A stretch of 64,000 bases of DNA, taken from assembly GCA_964451305.1 (NCBI GenBank), contig CAYVHV010000005.1, positions 1-64,000 of the forward strand, read 5' to 3'. The translations under genes and the position numbers were made by a program. The first letter of the stretch is position 1. Every line of letters begins with the position of its first letter. Source of the DNA: SHLQ01 sp964451305. Its GTDB lineage: Bacteria > Actinomycetota > Acidimicrobiia > Acidimicrobiales > SHLQ01. Below the pieces are notes generated by a model. That model was not told the DNA's origin and searched no databases. It saw only the letters and a program-made list of their open reading frames with translations. This document shows positions 15,430 through 30,211 of this stretch, piece by piece.

Positions 15430-17363
15430 GACGAACTCGACGGATCTTGGCGGCAGCGATGGTTGCGGTTTTGGCGCTCCTCGTCTGGAGTCCGCGGGTT
15501 AGCGCGCAAGACGACGCGTCCGCACCGCTCACCGCCGAAGCCCAAGAACTCGTCGAGCAGTTTGCGCCGATCATCGCTGTACGTCCGCAGGAGTCACCAT
15601 GTGACACCGATGGCGAGGAGTTCACTCCCGCAGCGATCGACATCGTGCTCGATAACCCCCACATGCTTCTGCGTCAGGTAGGGCCGGACAATCCCGTCGT
15701 ACTGAACGGACCCACAGCCCAGGATCTGTTCAACACCGGCGGCGCGTTCTTTGTGGATTTCCCTGGTGATGCATTCGAGCCCGGCTGTCTCTACGAGCAA
15801 GACTTCGATCGCTACAACGACGGGCGCGAACCAACCGTCTATGCCCACGTTGCACGCCAGGCCGACGCTCCCGACCAGCTCGCTGTCCAGTACTGGTTCT
15901 TCTACTACTACAACCGGTACAACAACCTTCACGAAGGTGACTGGGAAGGCATCCAGCTGTTGTTCGATGTCGCCACGATCGAGGAGGCCCTCGATACGAC
16001 GCCGGTGAGCGTTGGGTACTCCCAACACTTCGGCGGGGAGATCGCTCTTTGGGATGAAGACAAACTCGAACGAGAGGACGATCGGGTCGTCGTCTATCCC
16101 GCAACCGGCTCGCATGCGAGTTACTTCGAACCAGCGCTCTTCCTCGGCCGCAGCGGAAGTCAAGGCTTTGGATGTGACGCGACGGTCGAAGCCAGCGACC
16201 GCCTCGATCCTGAGGTCGTACTCCTCCCCGACCGAGTGGACGATCCGAACGATCCGCTCGCATGGTTGATGTTCGAAGGGTTGTGGGGCGAACAACGCTT
16301 CGGACCATTTAGCGGGGCGACCGGCCCGATCACCAAGCCCCGATGGGAGAACCCGGTCGATTGGCACGAGACCCTCCGCACGTCGAGTGTCGCTATCCCC
16401 GATGGCGCCGAGACCACAACCCCATTCGTGAGCGGCTTTTGCCAGGCCGTCGAGTTCGGGTCGGGCCAATACCTAAACGCCGTTCAGAACCCGGCGCTCA
16501 CCGCCATTGCGCTCACCCTCCTCGGACTCGCAGCGTGGTTTCTCGCCACCCGAACCGAGTGGAATTTCGTTGCTCCCTTCCCCATCGTTAAGCGGCGACG
16601 CCTCGGCGAGATCGTGATGTCGGCGGCTCGCCTCTACTACCAGCACCGTCGAACACTGGCCACCGTTGGGCTGATGTACATCCCTCTGGTCGCACTCCAG
16701 ACGGTTGCCGTCACGTTGGTGAGCGAGGTGACCACCGAGCTCGGTGTGGTCGGCTCGATTCTCACCGCAGCGGTGAGCGCCCTGTTGTCCGTCTTCTTCG
16801 TGACGCTCGTGGCGGGAGCGGTCATGCAGATCCTCTTGAGCCTCCAAGACGATGAGACGGGTAACGACCTGACCGCCATCGACGGGTTGCGTTACGTCCA
16901 GGCCCACATCCGTGTGCTGTGGGGCGCTGCGCTACGAGGAACCATCGTGGTCGTCGGGCTCGCGATCACCATCGTCGGTATCCCGTGGGCGATCCGCCAA
17001 TACATCCGCTACCAGGTCGCGGTGGCGACGATCGTGCTCGAAGGCGAGGACGCTGCGGGTTCACTCAAGCGAAGCAGTGATCTGATCAGCGGGCGCCTGC
17101 GCTGGTGGCACACAGCGGTTGCGATCTTGAGCATCCAATCGCTGCTCGCGATCACCGGCGCGGTCAGCGGCCTCCTTTTCCTGATCGTCGCGAACGGTCT
17201 ACCGCTCGGGGTCTACTCGGCCATCACCGCAGCGAGCGGCGCGCTCATCGTCCCGTACCTCGTCACGACGAGCGCCTACCTCTACGGCAACATCATCGCC
17301 GAACGCCAAGAGCCCAAATCACCTGCGGCCGAGACCCTGCCCAGCGCTACCGCGCTCGCCTAG
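15426..17363 (+). CDS. Secreted Vps62-like domain fused to a multi-span membrane domain
   Basis: 645-residue protein. A signal peptide (1-27, cleavage near VSA-QD) precedes an extracellular domain with the Vps62-type core: YWFFYYYN (156-163), HEGDWE (169-174) and VVYPATGSHASYF (222-234). A span at about 350-372 leads to a cytoplasmic basic stretch. The second half (about 400-630) has five or six spans and resembles the membrane domains of glycerophosphodiester phosphodiesterase-type proteins (RLYYQHRRTLATVG, ITIVGIPWAIRQYIRYQVA, SLKRSSDLISGR). I do not know this fusion as a characterised protein. GTG start inside the upstream gene's stop (GTGA). Confidence 0.65.
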   Translation: MRRTRRILAAAMVAVLALLVWSPRVSAQDDASAPLTAEAQELVEQFAPIIAVRPQESPCDTDGEEFTPAAIDIVLDNPHMLLRQVGPDNPVVLNGPTAQDLFNTGGAFFVDFPGDAFEPGCLYEQDFDRYNDGREPTVYAHVARQADAPDQLAVQYWFFYYYNRYNNLHEGDWEGIQLLFDVATIEEALDTTPVSVGYSQHFGGEIALWDEDKLEREDDRVVVYPATGSHASYFEPALFLGRSGSQGFGCDATVEASDRLDPEVVLLPDRVDDPNDPLAWLMFEGLWGEQRFGPFSGATGPITKPRWENPVDWHETLRTSSVAIPDGAETTTPFVSGFCQAVEFGSGQYLNAVQNPALTAIALTLLGLAAWFLATRTEWNFVAPFPIVKRRRLGEIVMSAARLYYQHRRTLATVGLMYIPLVALQTVAVTLVSEVTTELGVVGSILTAAVSALLSVFFVTLVAGAVMQILLSLQDDETGNDLTAIDGLRYVQAHIRVLWGAALRGTIVVVGLAITIVGIPWAIRQYIRYQVAVATIVLEGEDAAGSLKRSSDLISGRLRWWHTAVAILSIQSLLAITGAVSGLLFLIVANGLPLGVYSAITAASGALIVPYLVTTSAYLYGNIIAERQEPKSPAAETLPSATALA

Positions 17364-17380
17364 CCGCTACAGTCGGTCGG

Positions 17381-17929
17381 GTGACGACCCCTTCGATTCC
17401 CGAACTCTTAGCTGAGTACACGACCGCACTCGACTACACGCGTTCACTCGTGGTCGACCTGACCGAAGAGGAGGTGCATTGGCGGCCGGTCCCGAAGTCG
17501 AGTGCGATCGGATGGCATCTCGGTCATCAGGCCGCGGTCGGTCACTTCATGATTCGAAACCTTACCGCTGCTGAACCATCACCCGATGGAGAACTCGATG
17601 GGATCATGGACGGTGCCACCGAAGAGACGCAGCGGGGCAACCTTCCGCCGGTGGCCCGTATCGATGCCTATCGCAGTGCGGTTGCTGAACGTGTCCGATT
17701 CTGGGTACATCGGATCGATAGCGGCGACGTCGGCGCCCCAGAGCAACTCCGCAGAATCGCCGAAAATATGATGATCGCGATCATCAACCACGAGTACCAG
17801 CACAGCAAGTGGATTGCGGAGATCCGAAACGAGCAGTTCGGACACGATCTGCCCGAACTCCCGACATCAGGACATCTCGTGCTCGTCGATGACTATTTGA
17901 TGACCGGTGTTCGTCCTCTGAACGACTGA
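17381..17929 (+). CDS. DinB-family protein (putative metal-dependent hydrolase)
   Basis: 182-residue four-helix-bundle protein. The metal ligands of the DinB/YfiT fold are visible: His in GWHLGHQA (near 45-50) and HEYQHSKW (HxxxH, near 131-135). Relatives act as thiol-dependent transferases or hydrolases using bacillithiol or mycothiol; this specific role is inference. The GTG at 17381 is chosen because TACAGT stands 7 nt upstream. The longer reading frame back to 17105 lies inside the preceding gene. Confidence 0.8.
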   Translation: MTTPSIPELLAEYTTALDYTRSLVVDLTEEEVHWRPVPKSSAIGWHLGHQAAVGHFMIRNLTAAEPSPDGELDGIMDGATEETQRGNLPPVARIDAYRSAVAERVRFWVHRIDSGDVGAPEQLRRIAENMMIAIINHEYQHSKWIAEIRNEQFGHDLPELPTSGHLVLVDDYLMTGVRPLND

Positions 17930-18012
17930 TCGCAACTCCGTGAGTGACTATCGGGGTGCACAACCACCACAGACAGCATAAAACATAGCTATTCGGTGCT
18001 AAAGCTGCGGCC

Positions 18013-19680
18013 TTGTTCGTCGATGGACATGGTGTGGTTGGCTTAAAGCGACCCGGACGCGCGGCGGAGCACCGGTCCGGCATTGAAGGAGTATCAAATA
18101 ACGAGACCGTGCTCGCGGTCTTTGCCTTCACGCGCGCGGTCCTCTCGGTGATCATCATCGGTAGCGTCCTCGTTCGCGGTATCGATGGCGTTGGCTCAAA
18201 CGACGTCCTACTCACGCTTATCTTCCTCGGTGTTGCCGGGGTTGGCCTGTCGTCGGTTTCATACAACCTCCTTCTCCGGAAACAGCGTCGGCCGAACCAC
18301 TTGGCCAAGCCATGGGCCGCGATCTTGCTCGACGCCGCGCTGGCTATTGGTGTTATGGCCGTGATCGATGCGGAGACCTCTCCCCTGGTGTGGATCGCGC
18401 TCATCGTTCCGGTCCTCGAGACTGCGGTTCTGTTCTCCATGTTCGAAGCCGGCATTGTCTGGGTCGGGTTGAGCCTCGGTTTCCTCGCGCTGCGATTGTC
18501 CAGCGGATTCGACGGTGAAGCCGGCACCGAGACATTCACCTTGGCAATCCAACAGGTGCTCGCCGTCCTTTTGGTCAGCGGACCGGCTGCGATGCTGACC
18601 GATAGCACCCAGCAACGAATCGATGATCTCGCCGATGCACGCAAAGAAGCGGATCGACTCGCCGACCGGCTCCGACGGATCGGCCAGGCCACAAGTGACA
18701 TGACCCGAGAGAACACGATCGACTCGGTTCTCGACTCGGTATCGCGCGGTGCCGTCACCCTTGGTTTCGATCACGCCGACGTCGTGATCTCACGTTCCGA
18801 TGGCAGCCTCATCTCCCACGGAAGCCATTCGACATCTTCGTTTCGGCTCCCCCCAGTAAACGTGATGACCAATGAGGTGATCTCGAACGACTCGGACGAG
18901 GCGATCGTGACCATCACCGCCGACGACCAGGACTTCGCTCAGCTCCTCCACTCTCATGATGTGGCATCGGGACACGCGGTTCAGGTCAGCTCGAGCCAAG
19001 ACATTCGAGTCGTGCTGCGAGTATGGTCGGAACGCTTTCCCGCAGGTGAGCAAGACCTCAAAGCCCTGTCGCTACTCGCTGGACATGCTCGCGAAATCCA
19101 CCTCGCAGCGAAACTCCTCGACGAAGCAAAGTTGCACTCAGCGCAGCTCCTCCATCAGGTGCGCCATGATGGCCTAACCGGCCTTGCGCATCGAGACTTC
19201 GTCCTGCAGACACTCGATGAGCACATCGCCGGTGACGAAACTATCGCGTTGTACTTCCTCGATCTCGATGGTTTCAAAGAGATCAACGACACTCTCGGCC
19301 ACCGCGCCGGCGATGCTGCGTTGATGCATGTCGCTGATCGCCTGCGTGAGATCGATCGTCCCGATACGCTCTCCGGCCGAATGGGGGGCGACGAGTTCGT
19401 GATCGTCTTGACGTTGAACGTCTTTGACACGGTCGATGCGCTCCTTACATTCGGTGAAGACGTGGCCGACGCGATCTCTACGCCGTTTCTGTTCGAAGGC
19501 TCCGAGATTCACATCGGCTCCTCGATCGGTTTGGCCATCTACGACGATGGCATTGACTCCGATCAGCTCATCTCCCTCGCAGATGACGCCATGTATCAAG
19601 CGAAGCGAACCGGCACAGAGGTCCAGCTGTCTGAAACGTCACCACGTTCGTTGCCGACGATCGAGGACGTTGCATCATGA
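18013..19680 (+). CDS. Membrane-bound diguanylate cyclase (GGDEF)
   Basis: 555-residue protein expected to make c-di-GMP. Five or six membrane spans (about 35-200) precede a GAF-like middle region with a helical linker, and then the GGDEF domain at about 385-545. The metal site is FLDLDGFKEIND and the signature RMGGDEFVIVL is intact. The inhibitory I-site is degenerate: RPDT stands where RxxD is expected, so product inhibition may be lost. The start is uncertain (TTG 18013 or GTG 18034). It overlaps the next gene by 4 bp (ATGA), so cyclase and kinase-like protein are made together. Confidence 0.85.
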   Translation: MFVDGHGVVGLKRPGRAAEHRSGIEGVSNNETVLAVFAFTRAVLSVIIIGSVLVRGIDGVGSNDVLLTLIFLGVAGVGLSSVSYNLLLRKQRRPNHLAKPWAAILLDAALAIGVMAVIDAETSPLVWIALIVPVLETAVLFSMFEAGIVWVGLSLGFLALRLSSGFDGEAGTETFTLAIQQVLAVLLVSGPAAMLTDSTQQRIDDLADARKEADRLADRLRRIGQATSDMTRENTIDSVLDSVSRGAVTLGFDHADVVISRSDGSLISHGSHSTSSFRLPPVNVMTNEVISNDSDEAIVTITADDQDFAQLLHSHDVASGHAVQVSSSQDIRVVLRVWSERFPAGEQDLKALSLLAGHAREIHLAAKLLDEAKLHSAQLLHQVRHDGLTGLAHRDFVLQTLDEHIAGDETIALYFLDLDGFKEINDTLGHRAGDAALMHVADRLREIDRPDTLSGRMGGDEFVIVLTLNVFDTVDALLTFGEDVADAISTPFLFEGSEIHIGSSIGLAIYDDGIDSDQLISLADDAMYQAKRTGTEVQLSETSPRSLPTIEDVAS

Positions 19681-20987
19681 CCGCAACCGCTCCAATCACA
19701 AAAGACGCGAACAGAAAACGGTCACTGGTCATCTCGGTCGTCGGCGCGTTCACGCTCCTCTTGCTCGCCGGTACTGTCTTTGCCGTCGCGGTCCAGTCTC
19801 GAGCGGTCTCGGGCCAGGCGGAACAGGCTGTCGTGATCGTGGAAAGCTGGCGTGGAGTCTCGATTGCCCGAGCCGAACTCTCGATCGCCTCACGCGTCTC
19901 TGCGGCAAGCCCAGAGCAGACCGAGATTATCAGCGTGTCGCTCGACAGCGCAGCGGAAGCACTCGACGCGGTAGAAGCGACCTTCGACCAGCGCATCCCC
20001 GAGCCCATCCAAGAGAGCTTCGAGCTTTATCGCTCTGCCTCGGATGCTCAATCAGCGCTTCTGTCCTCGGGTTCTGTTTCCGATGAGGATGCGGTTGCCG
20101 CAGAACTTCGCACAGGAGAGACGTTCGCTCAGTTCTCCGAACTCATGCGCGAGGAGCAAGCTGCGTCTCTCGAGCAGCTCCGATCCGACAACGATCTGAT
20201 GAACTTCATCACGATGATCTCGACGTTCATCGTAGCCTTCGTCGTTCCTTCGGCCGGTTTGTACGTGTTTAGCGCCTTGCGCCGGACTCCTCGGCGAGCC
20301 CGAAAGATCGAGCAAGAATTCGAAACGATCTCCGAGACATCGAAGGCGGTCGCGACCGCGACCGCGAAAGAAGCAGCCGCTATGGGAGCGGTGTTGGACG
20401 CTCCCGACCAGCCGAAGCACGCCGACCAGCTTCGGCGGTCCGCCCTTCGCCTTGAACATCTCGCGTCACTCAACGGAGCGGTCCGCTCCATCCACAACGT
20501 CGACGTCGATGTGGTGGCTCGCTGCACTTCGATCGCGAACAGCCCCGAGATCATCGACCTCGATGAGACTCCAATCATCATTGAATCAGAGGACGTATCG
20601 AACCTCTTGATTTGGACAGACGACGATCAGTTCTCGCTGGCCGTATTCGAGCTCGTGCACAACGCGGTAACACACGGAACCGGACCCGTACGCCTCGCGA
20701 TCAGCTCCGATGCCGACATGGTTTCGATATCGGTCATCGATCACGGACCGGGTCTCCCTGGCGTTGTCGAAGACGGCGTGATCTACGACACCGAGTTCGC
20801 GTTGCGAGGCAACTTGATGAGTAGCGCATACGGCTTTGGCCTTCTCGCAGCACGGGAAGCAGTCGAGTCGCTCGGCGGTGAACTCACCTACCTCCGAGAC
20901 AACGACGAAACGACGCTGACGATCGACCTACCGTTCGCTCAAGGCACACCTCTCGAAAATGCCGCTCCTACCTCCGTGACCGCCTAG
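19677..20987 (+). CDS. Atypical sensor histidine kinase-like protein
   Basis: 436-residue membrane protein. Two spans (about 17-39 and 183-205) flank an extracellular helical sensor of about 140 residues. A cytoplasmic helical region (LRRSALRLEHLASLNGAV) stands in place of a DHp domain. The HATPase domain has an N-box FELVHNAVTHG, G1 DHGPGLPG and G2 GFGLLAARE. The canonical H-box phospho-acceptor motif is not obvious; His in LEHLASL is the best candidate. No response regulator is adjacent. Coupling to the upstream GGDEF gene suggests joint signalling, possibly by protein contact. Confidence 0.75.
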   Translation: MTATAPITKDANRKRSLVISVVGAFTLLLLAGTVFAVAVQSRAVSGQAEQAVVIVESWRGVSIARAELSIASRVSAASPEQTEIISVSLDSAAEALDAVEATFDQRIPEPIQESFELYRSASDAQSALLSSGSVSDEDAVAAELRTGETFAQFSELMREEQAASLEQLRSDNDLMNFITMISTFIVAFVVPSAGLYVFSALRRTPRRARKIEQEFETISETSKAVATATAKEAAAMGAVLDAPDQPKHADQLRRSALRLEHLASLNGAVRSIHNVDVDVVARCTSIANSPEIIDLDETPIIIESEDVSNLLIWTDDDQFSLAVFELVHNAVTHGTGPVRLAISSDADMVSISVIDHGPGLPGVVEDGVIYDTEFALRGNLMSSAYGFGLLAAREAVESLGGELTYLRDNDETTLTIDLPFAQGTPLENAAPTSVTA

Positions 20988-21122
20988 CCCATCGATCGGC
21001 AGCGGCGTGTACACAACAAACACCGTGAAACGTAGGCCGTGTGGCTCAGATTCGTCGCCTTTGCGAGTCCACAGGCCAATATTTTTCAGGTTTCTCGCTC
21101 CATCCGCCGACAAATTTTGGTG

Positions 21123-25934
<4,812 letters not shown>

Positions 25935-25936
25935 CG

Positions 25937-25985
25937 GACGCTTTCACCGCTGCGCTCGGCGGCGATTGTTCGAAGCGTCTTTAGT
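25937..25985. terminator. Convergent hairpin between adhesin and helicase genes
   Basis: GACGCTT (25937-25943) pairs with AAGCGTC (25973-25979), with an inner CCGC/GCGG pairing, followed by TTTAG. It lies in the 131-bp gap between two convergent genes. The rest of the gap shows nothing else. Confidence 0.5.
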
Positions 25986-26065
25986 GCGCCTGCGCAGTTC
26001 GCGCCCTAGTCGCATTCTTATCCCAGCTCCTTCGTCATGTCGGTCATCCCATTGAGCGGGGTGCT

Positions 26066-28963
26066 CTACTGGGCGGATAACTCCCGATCATGGGCTGCGA
26101 GTTCGATTGCGAATTGCCCTGGGTTACTCTTCCACATCGTCTGGTAGGCATCGACGGTCTTCCAGCCAGCACGACGGAGCATCATTGCCCGGTCCATGTG
26201 CATTGCCTCTCCGTCGGGGTGCGGTCCGCAATCGATTGCGACCGCATGTTCACCCGTTCCCGCCACGATGTCGATCAAGTGGCGCCCGACCCGGTAGCCG
26301 CACCGGACAGCGATGTTCTGATCCTCGAGCGCTTCGGCGATGCGGCGCACCCATGGGCTGACGGATTCTGTGTCCCTGGTGAGATCGGTCAGCGGTTCTG
26401 ACCACTCGATATATTCGCCGGCCAAGCCTGGCGGAGCCGGGTCCGATGTCACGACGACGACCTCTTCACGAGCGCGGGTCACCATGACGTTGAACAAGTT
26501 CCGTTGGTTGACGAAACGCCAGGCTGTTCCCTTCTCGCCACGTCCCACAGCGAGCGAAATGATGAGCACATCGCGCTCGTCTCCTTGATAGCTGTGCACC
26601 GTGCCCACCCGAAGCCCAAATGCGTCGATCTCCTCCAGCCGGTACTTCTCGAGCACCGATTCTTCAAGCGCGTCTGCTTGGGCTCGGAAGGGACTGATAA
26701 TGCCGATGCTTCTCGAGCCGGATGCGGCGTACTTTTCGACGAGCCGGAGACATTCATCGACCTCGGCGTGATTGACCTTCGATTCATCCCGTGAACCATC
26801 GACGACAGAAACGTGGATGTGGTCGGCGTTCTCGCTTCGAGGATGGCGCGTCGCGACGTGCAGGTCGCCTCCATAGAAGCGGCGTGAGGAGAACTCGATG
26901 AGATGGGGCACCGAACGGAAGTGTTCGTCGAGCACTTCGGCAGGCACTTGTGCCGCGGTGATGTCAAAGGTTGAGACGCTGCGAGGATTGAGAAGCTCTT
27001 CGTTTGTGCCGAACCGTTTGGCGGCCCGTTCGACGGCATCGTTACTGACATAGGAGGTGTGACCAAGCTGGTTTGGGTCTCCGCATACCAGGGCGCGTTT
27101 TGCTCGAACGAGCGAGCTCGCTGCGTTCATCTGATCGATCTGCGCCGCCTCATCGAGGATCACGAGGTCGAACAATCCGGCGACCTCAGGGAGAACCTCG
27201 TCGACGTCGCGCACCGACCCCACCCACAGCGGGGCGGCGCGGGTCAGCGACTCTGGGTCGAGCGCAGCGAGAGCTCGACGGCGGGCGGTCCGATTTGAGG
27301 TGACCGCGCTCGATACTTGCGCCAACGTTCGCTTCTCGTTTCGACCGAGGTTCGAGATCCACTCGTTGGTGAGTGTCACGCCGAGCGATCGGGCCGCTGC
27401 GTGTTCGGTAGTTGCCAGATCGTCGAGGCGAGCAGCCAAGCTCATTCCTCCAGCCGAGAGCAAGCGCAGCGCGTCTCTCTTACGGGCCAGTTCGCGAAAC
27501 CGCTCCTCGGTGTCGTCGTGTGGCCCAATGCGGGCCGTGAGGCGGGCGAGGCGCTTCTTGTGTCCGAACTTCAAGAATCCGGGGTTCGCAAGCTCCTCCA
27601 CCTCCTGACGGAGCTCGCTCAAGTCGCCAGCGCGATCGAGTTCGGCGACAACCTCGATGCGGTGGCTGGGATCTTGGTCGATTCGGATTGCCTCTCGCTC
27701 CAGCTCCAACGAACGAATCGCGGCATCCATGTTTTTTCCATAGCCACTAGCGACCGAGGATGTTTGGTTGTTCGCTTCGTTCCGCGAGATCAGCTCGGAG
27801 AGCTCCGATGCAAGACGGTTGCCGTGTCGTGAACCGCCGAAGGTGACCGGAGTCGGTCCTGGCGTCTGGGCGAAGTGTTCCACAAGGACATCAACCGCAT
27901 GAGGCGAACCCGCTACGACGAGCACCGATTCGCCTCGGGCGATTGCGTCTCGGGCAACGACCGAAAGCACATGAGATTTGCCGGTACCAGGTGCTCCGGA
28001 AAGAACCGAGACGTCACTCCCACCGGCCCGGCCAGCAATCCGTTGTTGACGAAGGCTTAGCGGACGAAGCGCGATGACCTCGCGCTCAACTCCCGGAGAG
28101 ATCGTCCCGTCGCCATAGATCTTCCCGAAAGCCGTATCTTCGAGAGCGTTCAAGCTAGACAGCCGAATCAGGCTCTCTTTGCGCGAACCTTGAGATGCGG
28201 GGCTGGCGAGGTAAAGCCCACAACCCATATGCATGCTGATCCCCGGCTGGTTTCGTCGAGCCGACGGCACGCTCGCATGGAGGGGGAAGGTCTGCTCCAC
28301 CTTCAGGCCAACGGCTTGAGCAACGTCGCTGCACCACGACATGAGCTGTGGAAGCTCAGCGAAGATCTGCGCGTCGATCGGGCGATAGTTGTTCAGGTCG
28401 TCGATGGCGTCGAGGAACTTGCCGTCTCCGAACGATGCACTCTCGAGAAGCAGATCAGCCAGAGCGGAGTCCTTGATCAATGGTGTGATCTCCGCGTCGC
28501 CAGCCGGCGCGAGCAAATGGTCAACGTCGGACATCATCGCCCGTATGGCCGAAAACCCTGCCAGAGGCGCCTCGCCCGTGGCTTGACGCACCATCGGCAT
28601 GCTGATCGCTGGGAAGCAGAACTGGGTTGCCTCTCCCTCGATGTCGACAACACCAGCAAACCAGACCCACCCGAGGCGTATGAGTTGCTCGCCACTGTGG
28701 AGCGCAGCTTTGGATATCAGCCGGTTGAGTGATCGTTCGAAACGAGAACCGGTAATCGGAGAGGTTGCCTGACCGCGAAACGGACGCACTAACGCACCCT
28801 GATACGCCGATTGATCGAAGAAGCCCAACGCGCTGTAGGTCAGCCATGTAAACGTATCTGCATCGATCACGTCGGTCTTTTCGACCGGCCCCCCACCCGA
28901 GAGCGCTGCGAGGGTTTGCAATACGTCCTTCGAATTCAACCGAAACTCTCCACGTGTGCTCAC
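26066..28963 (-). CDS. SF1 helicase fused to MTES_1575-type nuclease domain
   Basis: 965-residue protein. An unassigned N-terminal region (1-290) is followed by a DNA2/Upf1-like superfamily 1 helicase: Walker A GAPGTGKS (323-330), a helical insertion (about 400-560), motif II LVILDEAAQID (DEAA, 604-607), CGDPNQLGHT, VHSYQGDERDV, and VMVTRAREEVVVV. The last 90 residues (WVRRIAEALEDQN, GYRVGRHLIDIV, AVAIDC, DRAMMLRRAGW) match the pattern of the MTES_1575 restriction-endonuclease-like fold, although ECDG is altered to DCGP. A repair or anti-phage role is inference. GTG start. It stands alone on its strand. Confidence 0.75.
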   Translation of the reverse strand: MSTRGEFRLNSKDVLQTLAALSGGGPVEKTDVIDADTFTWLTYSALGFFDQSAYQGALVRPFRGQATSPITGSRFERSLNRLISKAALHSGEQLIRLGWVWFAGVVDIEGEATQFCFPAISMPMVRQATGEAPLAGFSAIRAMMSDVDHLLAPAGDAEITPLIKDSALADLLLESASFGDGKFLDAIDDLNNYRPIDAQIFAELPQLMSWCSDVAQAVGLKVEQTFPLHASVPSARRNQPGISMHMGCGLYLASPASQGSRKESLIRLSSLNALEDTAFGKIYGDGTISPGVEREVIALRPLSLRQQRIAGRAGGSDVSVLSGAPGTGKSHVLSVVARDAIARGESVLVVAGSPHAVDVLVEHFAQTPGPTPVTFGGSRHGNRLASELSELISRNEANNQTSSVASGYGKNMDAAIRSLELEREAIRIDQDPSHRIEVVAELDRAGDLSELRQEVEELANPGFLKFGHKKRLARLTARIGPHDDTEERFRELARKRDALRLLSAGGMSLAARLDDLATTEHAAARSLGVTLTNEWISNLGRNEKRTLAQVSSAVTSNRTARRRALAALDPESLTRAAPLWVGSVRDVDEVLPEVAGLFDLVILDEAAQIDQMNAASSLVRAKRALVCGDPNQLGHTSYVSNDAVERAAKRFGTNEELLNPRSVSTFDITAAQVPAEVLDEHFRSVPHLIEFSSRRFYGGDLHVATRHPRSENADHIHVSVVDGSRDESKVNHAEVDECLRLVEKYAASGSRSIGIISPFRAQADALEESVLEKYRLEEIDAFGLRVGTVHSYQGDERDVLIISLAVGRGEKGTAWRFVNQRNLFNVMVTRAREEVVVVTSDPAPPGLAGEYIEWSEPLTDLTRDTESVSPWVRRIAEALEDQNIAVRCGYRVGRHLIDIVAGTGEHAVAIDCGPHPDGEAMHMDRAMMLRRAGWKTVDAYQTMWKSNPGQFAIELAAHDRELSAQ

Positions 28964-29078
28964 GAGTCGTCGACTCGGTCTCTACGGCTCTTTTCGCCAT
29001 CGCGTACGCCAAATTGTAGAACAGCCTTCGTCCTGCGACGTAACGAGACTCAATCCTCGGACCAACTAGGGTTCGGAC

Positions 29079-30095
29079 ATGCAGATCGTCTACCTCTCGG
29101 CGCGCCCAAAGCTCTTGGCCGAAACCTTGAGCCACATCAAGCACTTCGCCTCGTTCATCGACGACGTCGTCGTGATCACTCCTCAGGCAATGGCCGCGGA
29201 TATGTCGCGTTGCTCAGATGCATGGGGGGCTCCCATCGAGGTGGTCACCGACGAAGACACGACAGGCCGGTCGACCGCTGAAATTCAGGCCCTCGATCAC
29301 TCCGCCCGCAACTACCTGCTCCGGTCTGAGGCAGCGACGCTCGACGTCATCGACGATGTCTTCGTCATGAGTGATGATGACGCACGCCCGCTGGTACCGA
29401 TCGATGAAACATGGTTCGTCGATGCACATGGTCGCCACCGGCGCCGCTACTTCCACTCGCTCGCGGGTTGGCGCCATAGCGTCACCGACTTCGACCGCAT
29501 CATGCTTCACAGCCTCGTGATTCTGCGCCAGCGAGGACACGCAAACCCGTTGAGCTACGCAAGCCATCAACCGCAGATCATCGATCGGGAGCTCTTTCGT
29601 GCCGTGACCGCTGAAATTGCTCCGCAGGCCGCCACGTACCCGCCGGACGAATGGTCGACGTACTTCACCGTCGGCGAAGAGATCGCACCCAACCGCTTTG
29701 CTGAACCCGAACCGTTCACGACCCTCGGGTGGCCCCAGTTTCCTGGCGAGTGGACATTCGAGACAGTTCCACCGCGCCACGAGTTCGAGAACCATCACCC
29801 TGAGCTCCACGAGCCTGGCGGACTCTACGATGGCCTGCCAACCGCCTGTGACCCAGCAACGGCCGATGCGACAACCCTCGAGAAGATCTTCCGGTGGTAT
29901 CGACTCGAACGCCAGGTTCGAGATCTGGCGTTTCCAGACGATGTCGACCAGCCATGGACATCGGATTCCCTCGGGCGAAAGTTGGCCTTTAAAGGACTAC
30001 ACGCAGCCAAGGGCGCGTATCGCTATGTGACGATCGATGACCGGTCTCGTTTGGCCGAGCTCGAGGGGCGCGTTCGCCGCCTCGAAGAGGACTAA
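29079..30095 (+). CDS. Putative glycosyltransferase, Stealth-like
   Basis: 338-residue soluble protein. It starts MQIVYLSARPKLLAETLSHIK, like nucleotide-sugar glycosyltransferase folds. DDVFVMSDDDARPLVPI resembles the acidic CR2 motif, and SYASHQPQIIDRELF the HxP motif, of Stealth/capsule phosphotransferases, so transfer of a sugar or sugar phosphate to a surface polymer is plausible but unproven. The C-terminal 25 residues are helical and charged. TAGGGT 6 nt before the ATG supports the start. It stands next to the proline-rich membrane protein gene (116-bp gap) in a surface-protein neighbourhood. Confidence 0.5.
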   Translation: MQIVYLSARPKLLAETLSHIKHFASFIDDVVVITPQAMAADMSRCSDAWGAPIEVVTDEDTTGRSTAEIQALDHSARNYLLRSEAATLDVIDDVFVMSDDDARPLVPIDETWFVDAHGRHRRRYFHSLAGWRHSVTDFDRIMLHSLVILRQRGHANPLSYASHQPQIIDRELFRAVTAEIAPQAATYPPDEWSTYFTVGEEIAPNRFAEPEPFTTLGWPQFPGEWTFETVPPRHEFENHHPELHEPGGLYDGLPTACDPATADATTLEKIFRWYRLERQVRDLAFPDDVDQPWTSDSLGRKLAFKGLHAAKGAYRYVTIDDRSRLAELEGRVRRLEED

Positions 30096-30211
30096 TTTCT
30101 CAGTGAAACCGGGCGCGTAGTCCATCTAGACCATACGCAAGCGTTTCCTAATGTCGTCGTGTCCCACTGCCGATCACTACCCGTATAGAACTTGGCGATC
30201 GGACCCGAACA

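Noticed and set aside
18259..18774. Minus-strand frames opposite the cyclase gene
   Set aside because: Shadows of the GGDEF protein, lacking motifs or ribosome sites.
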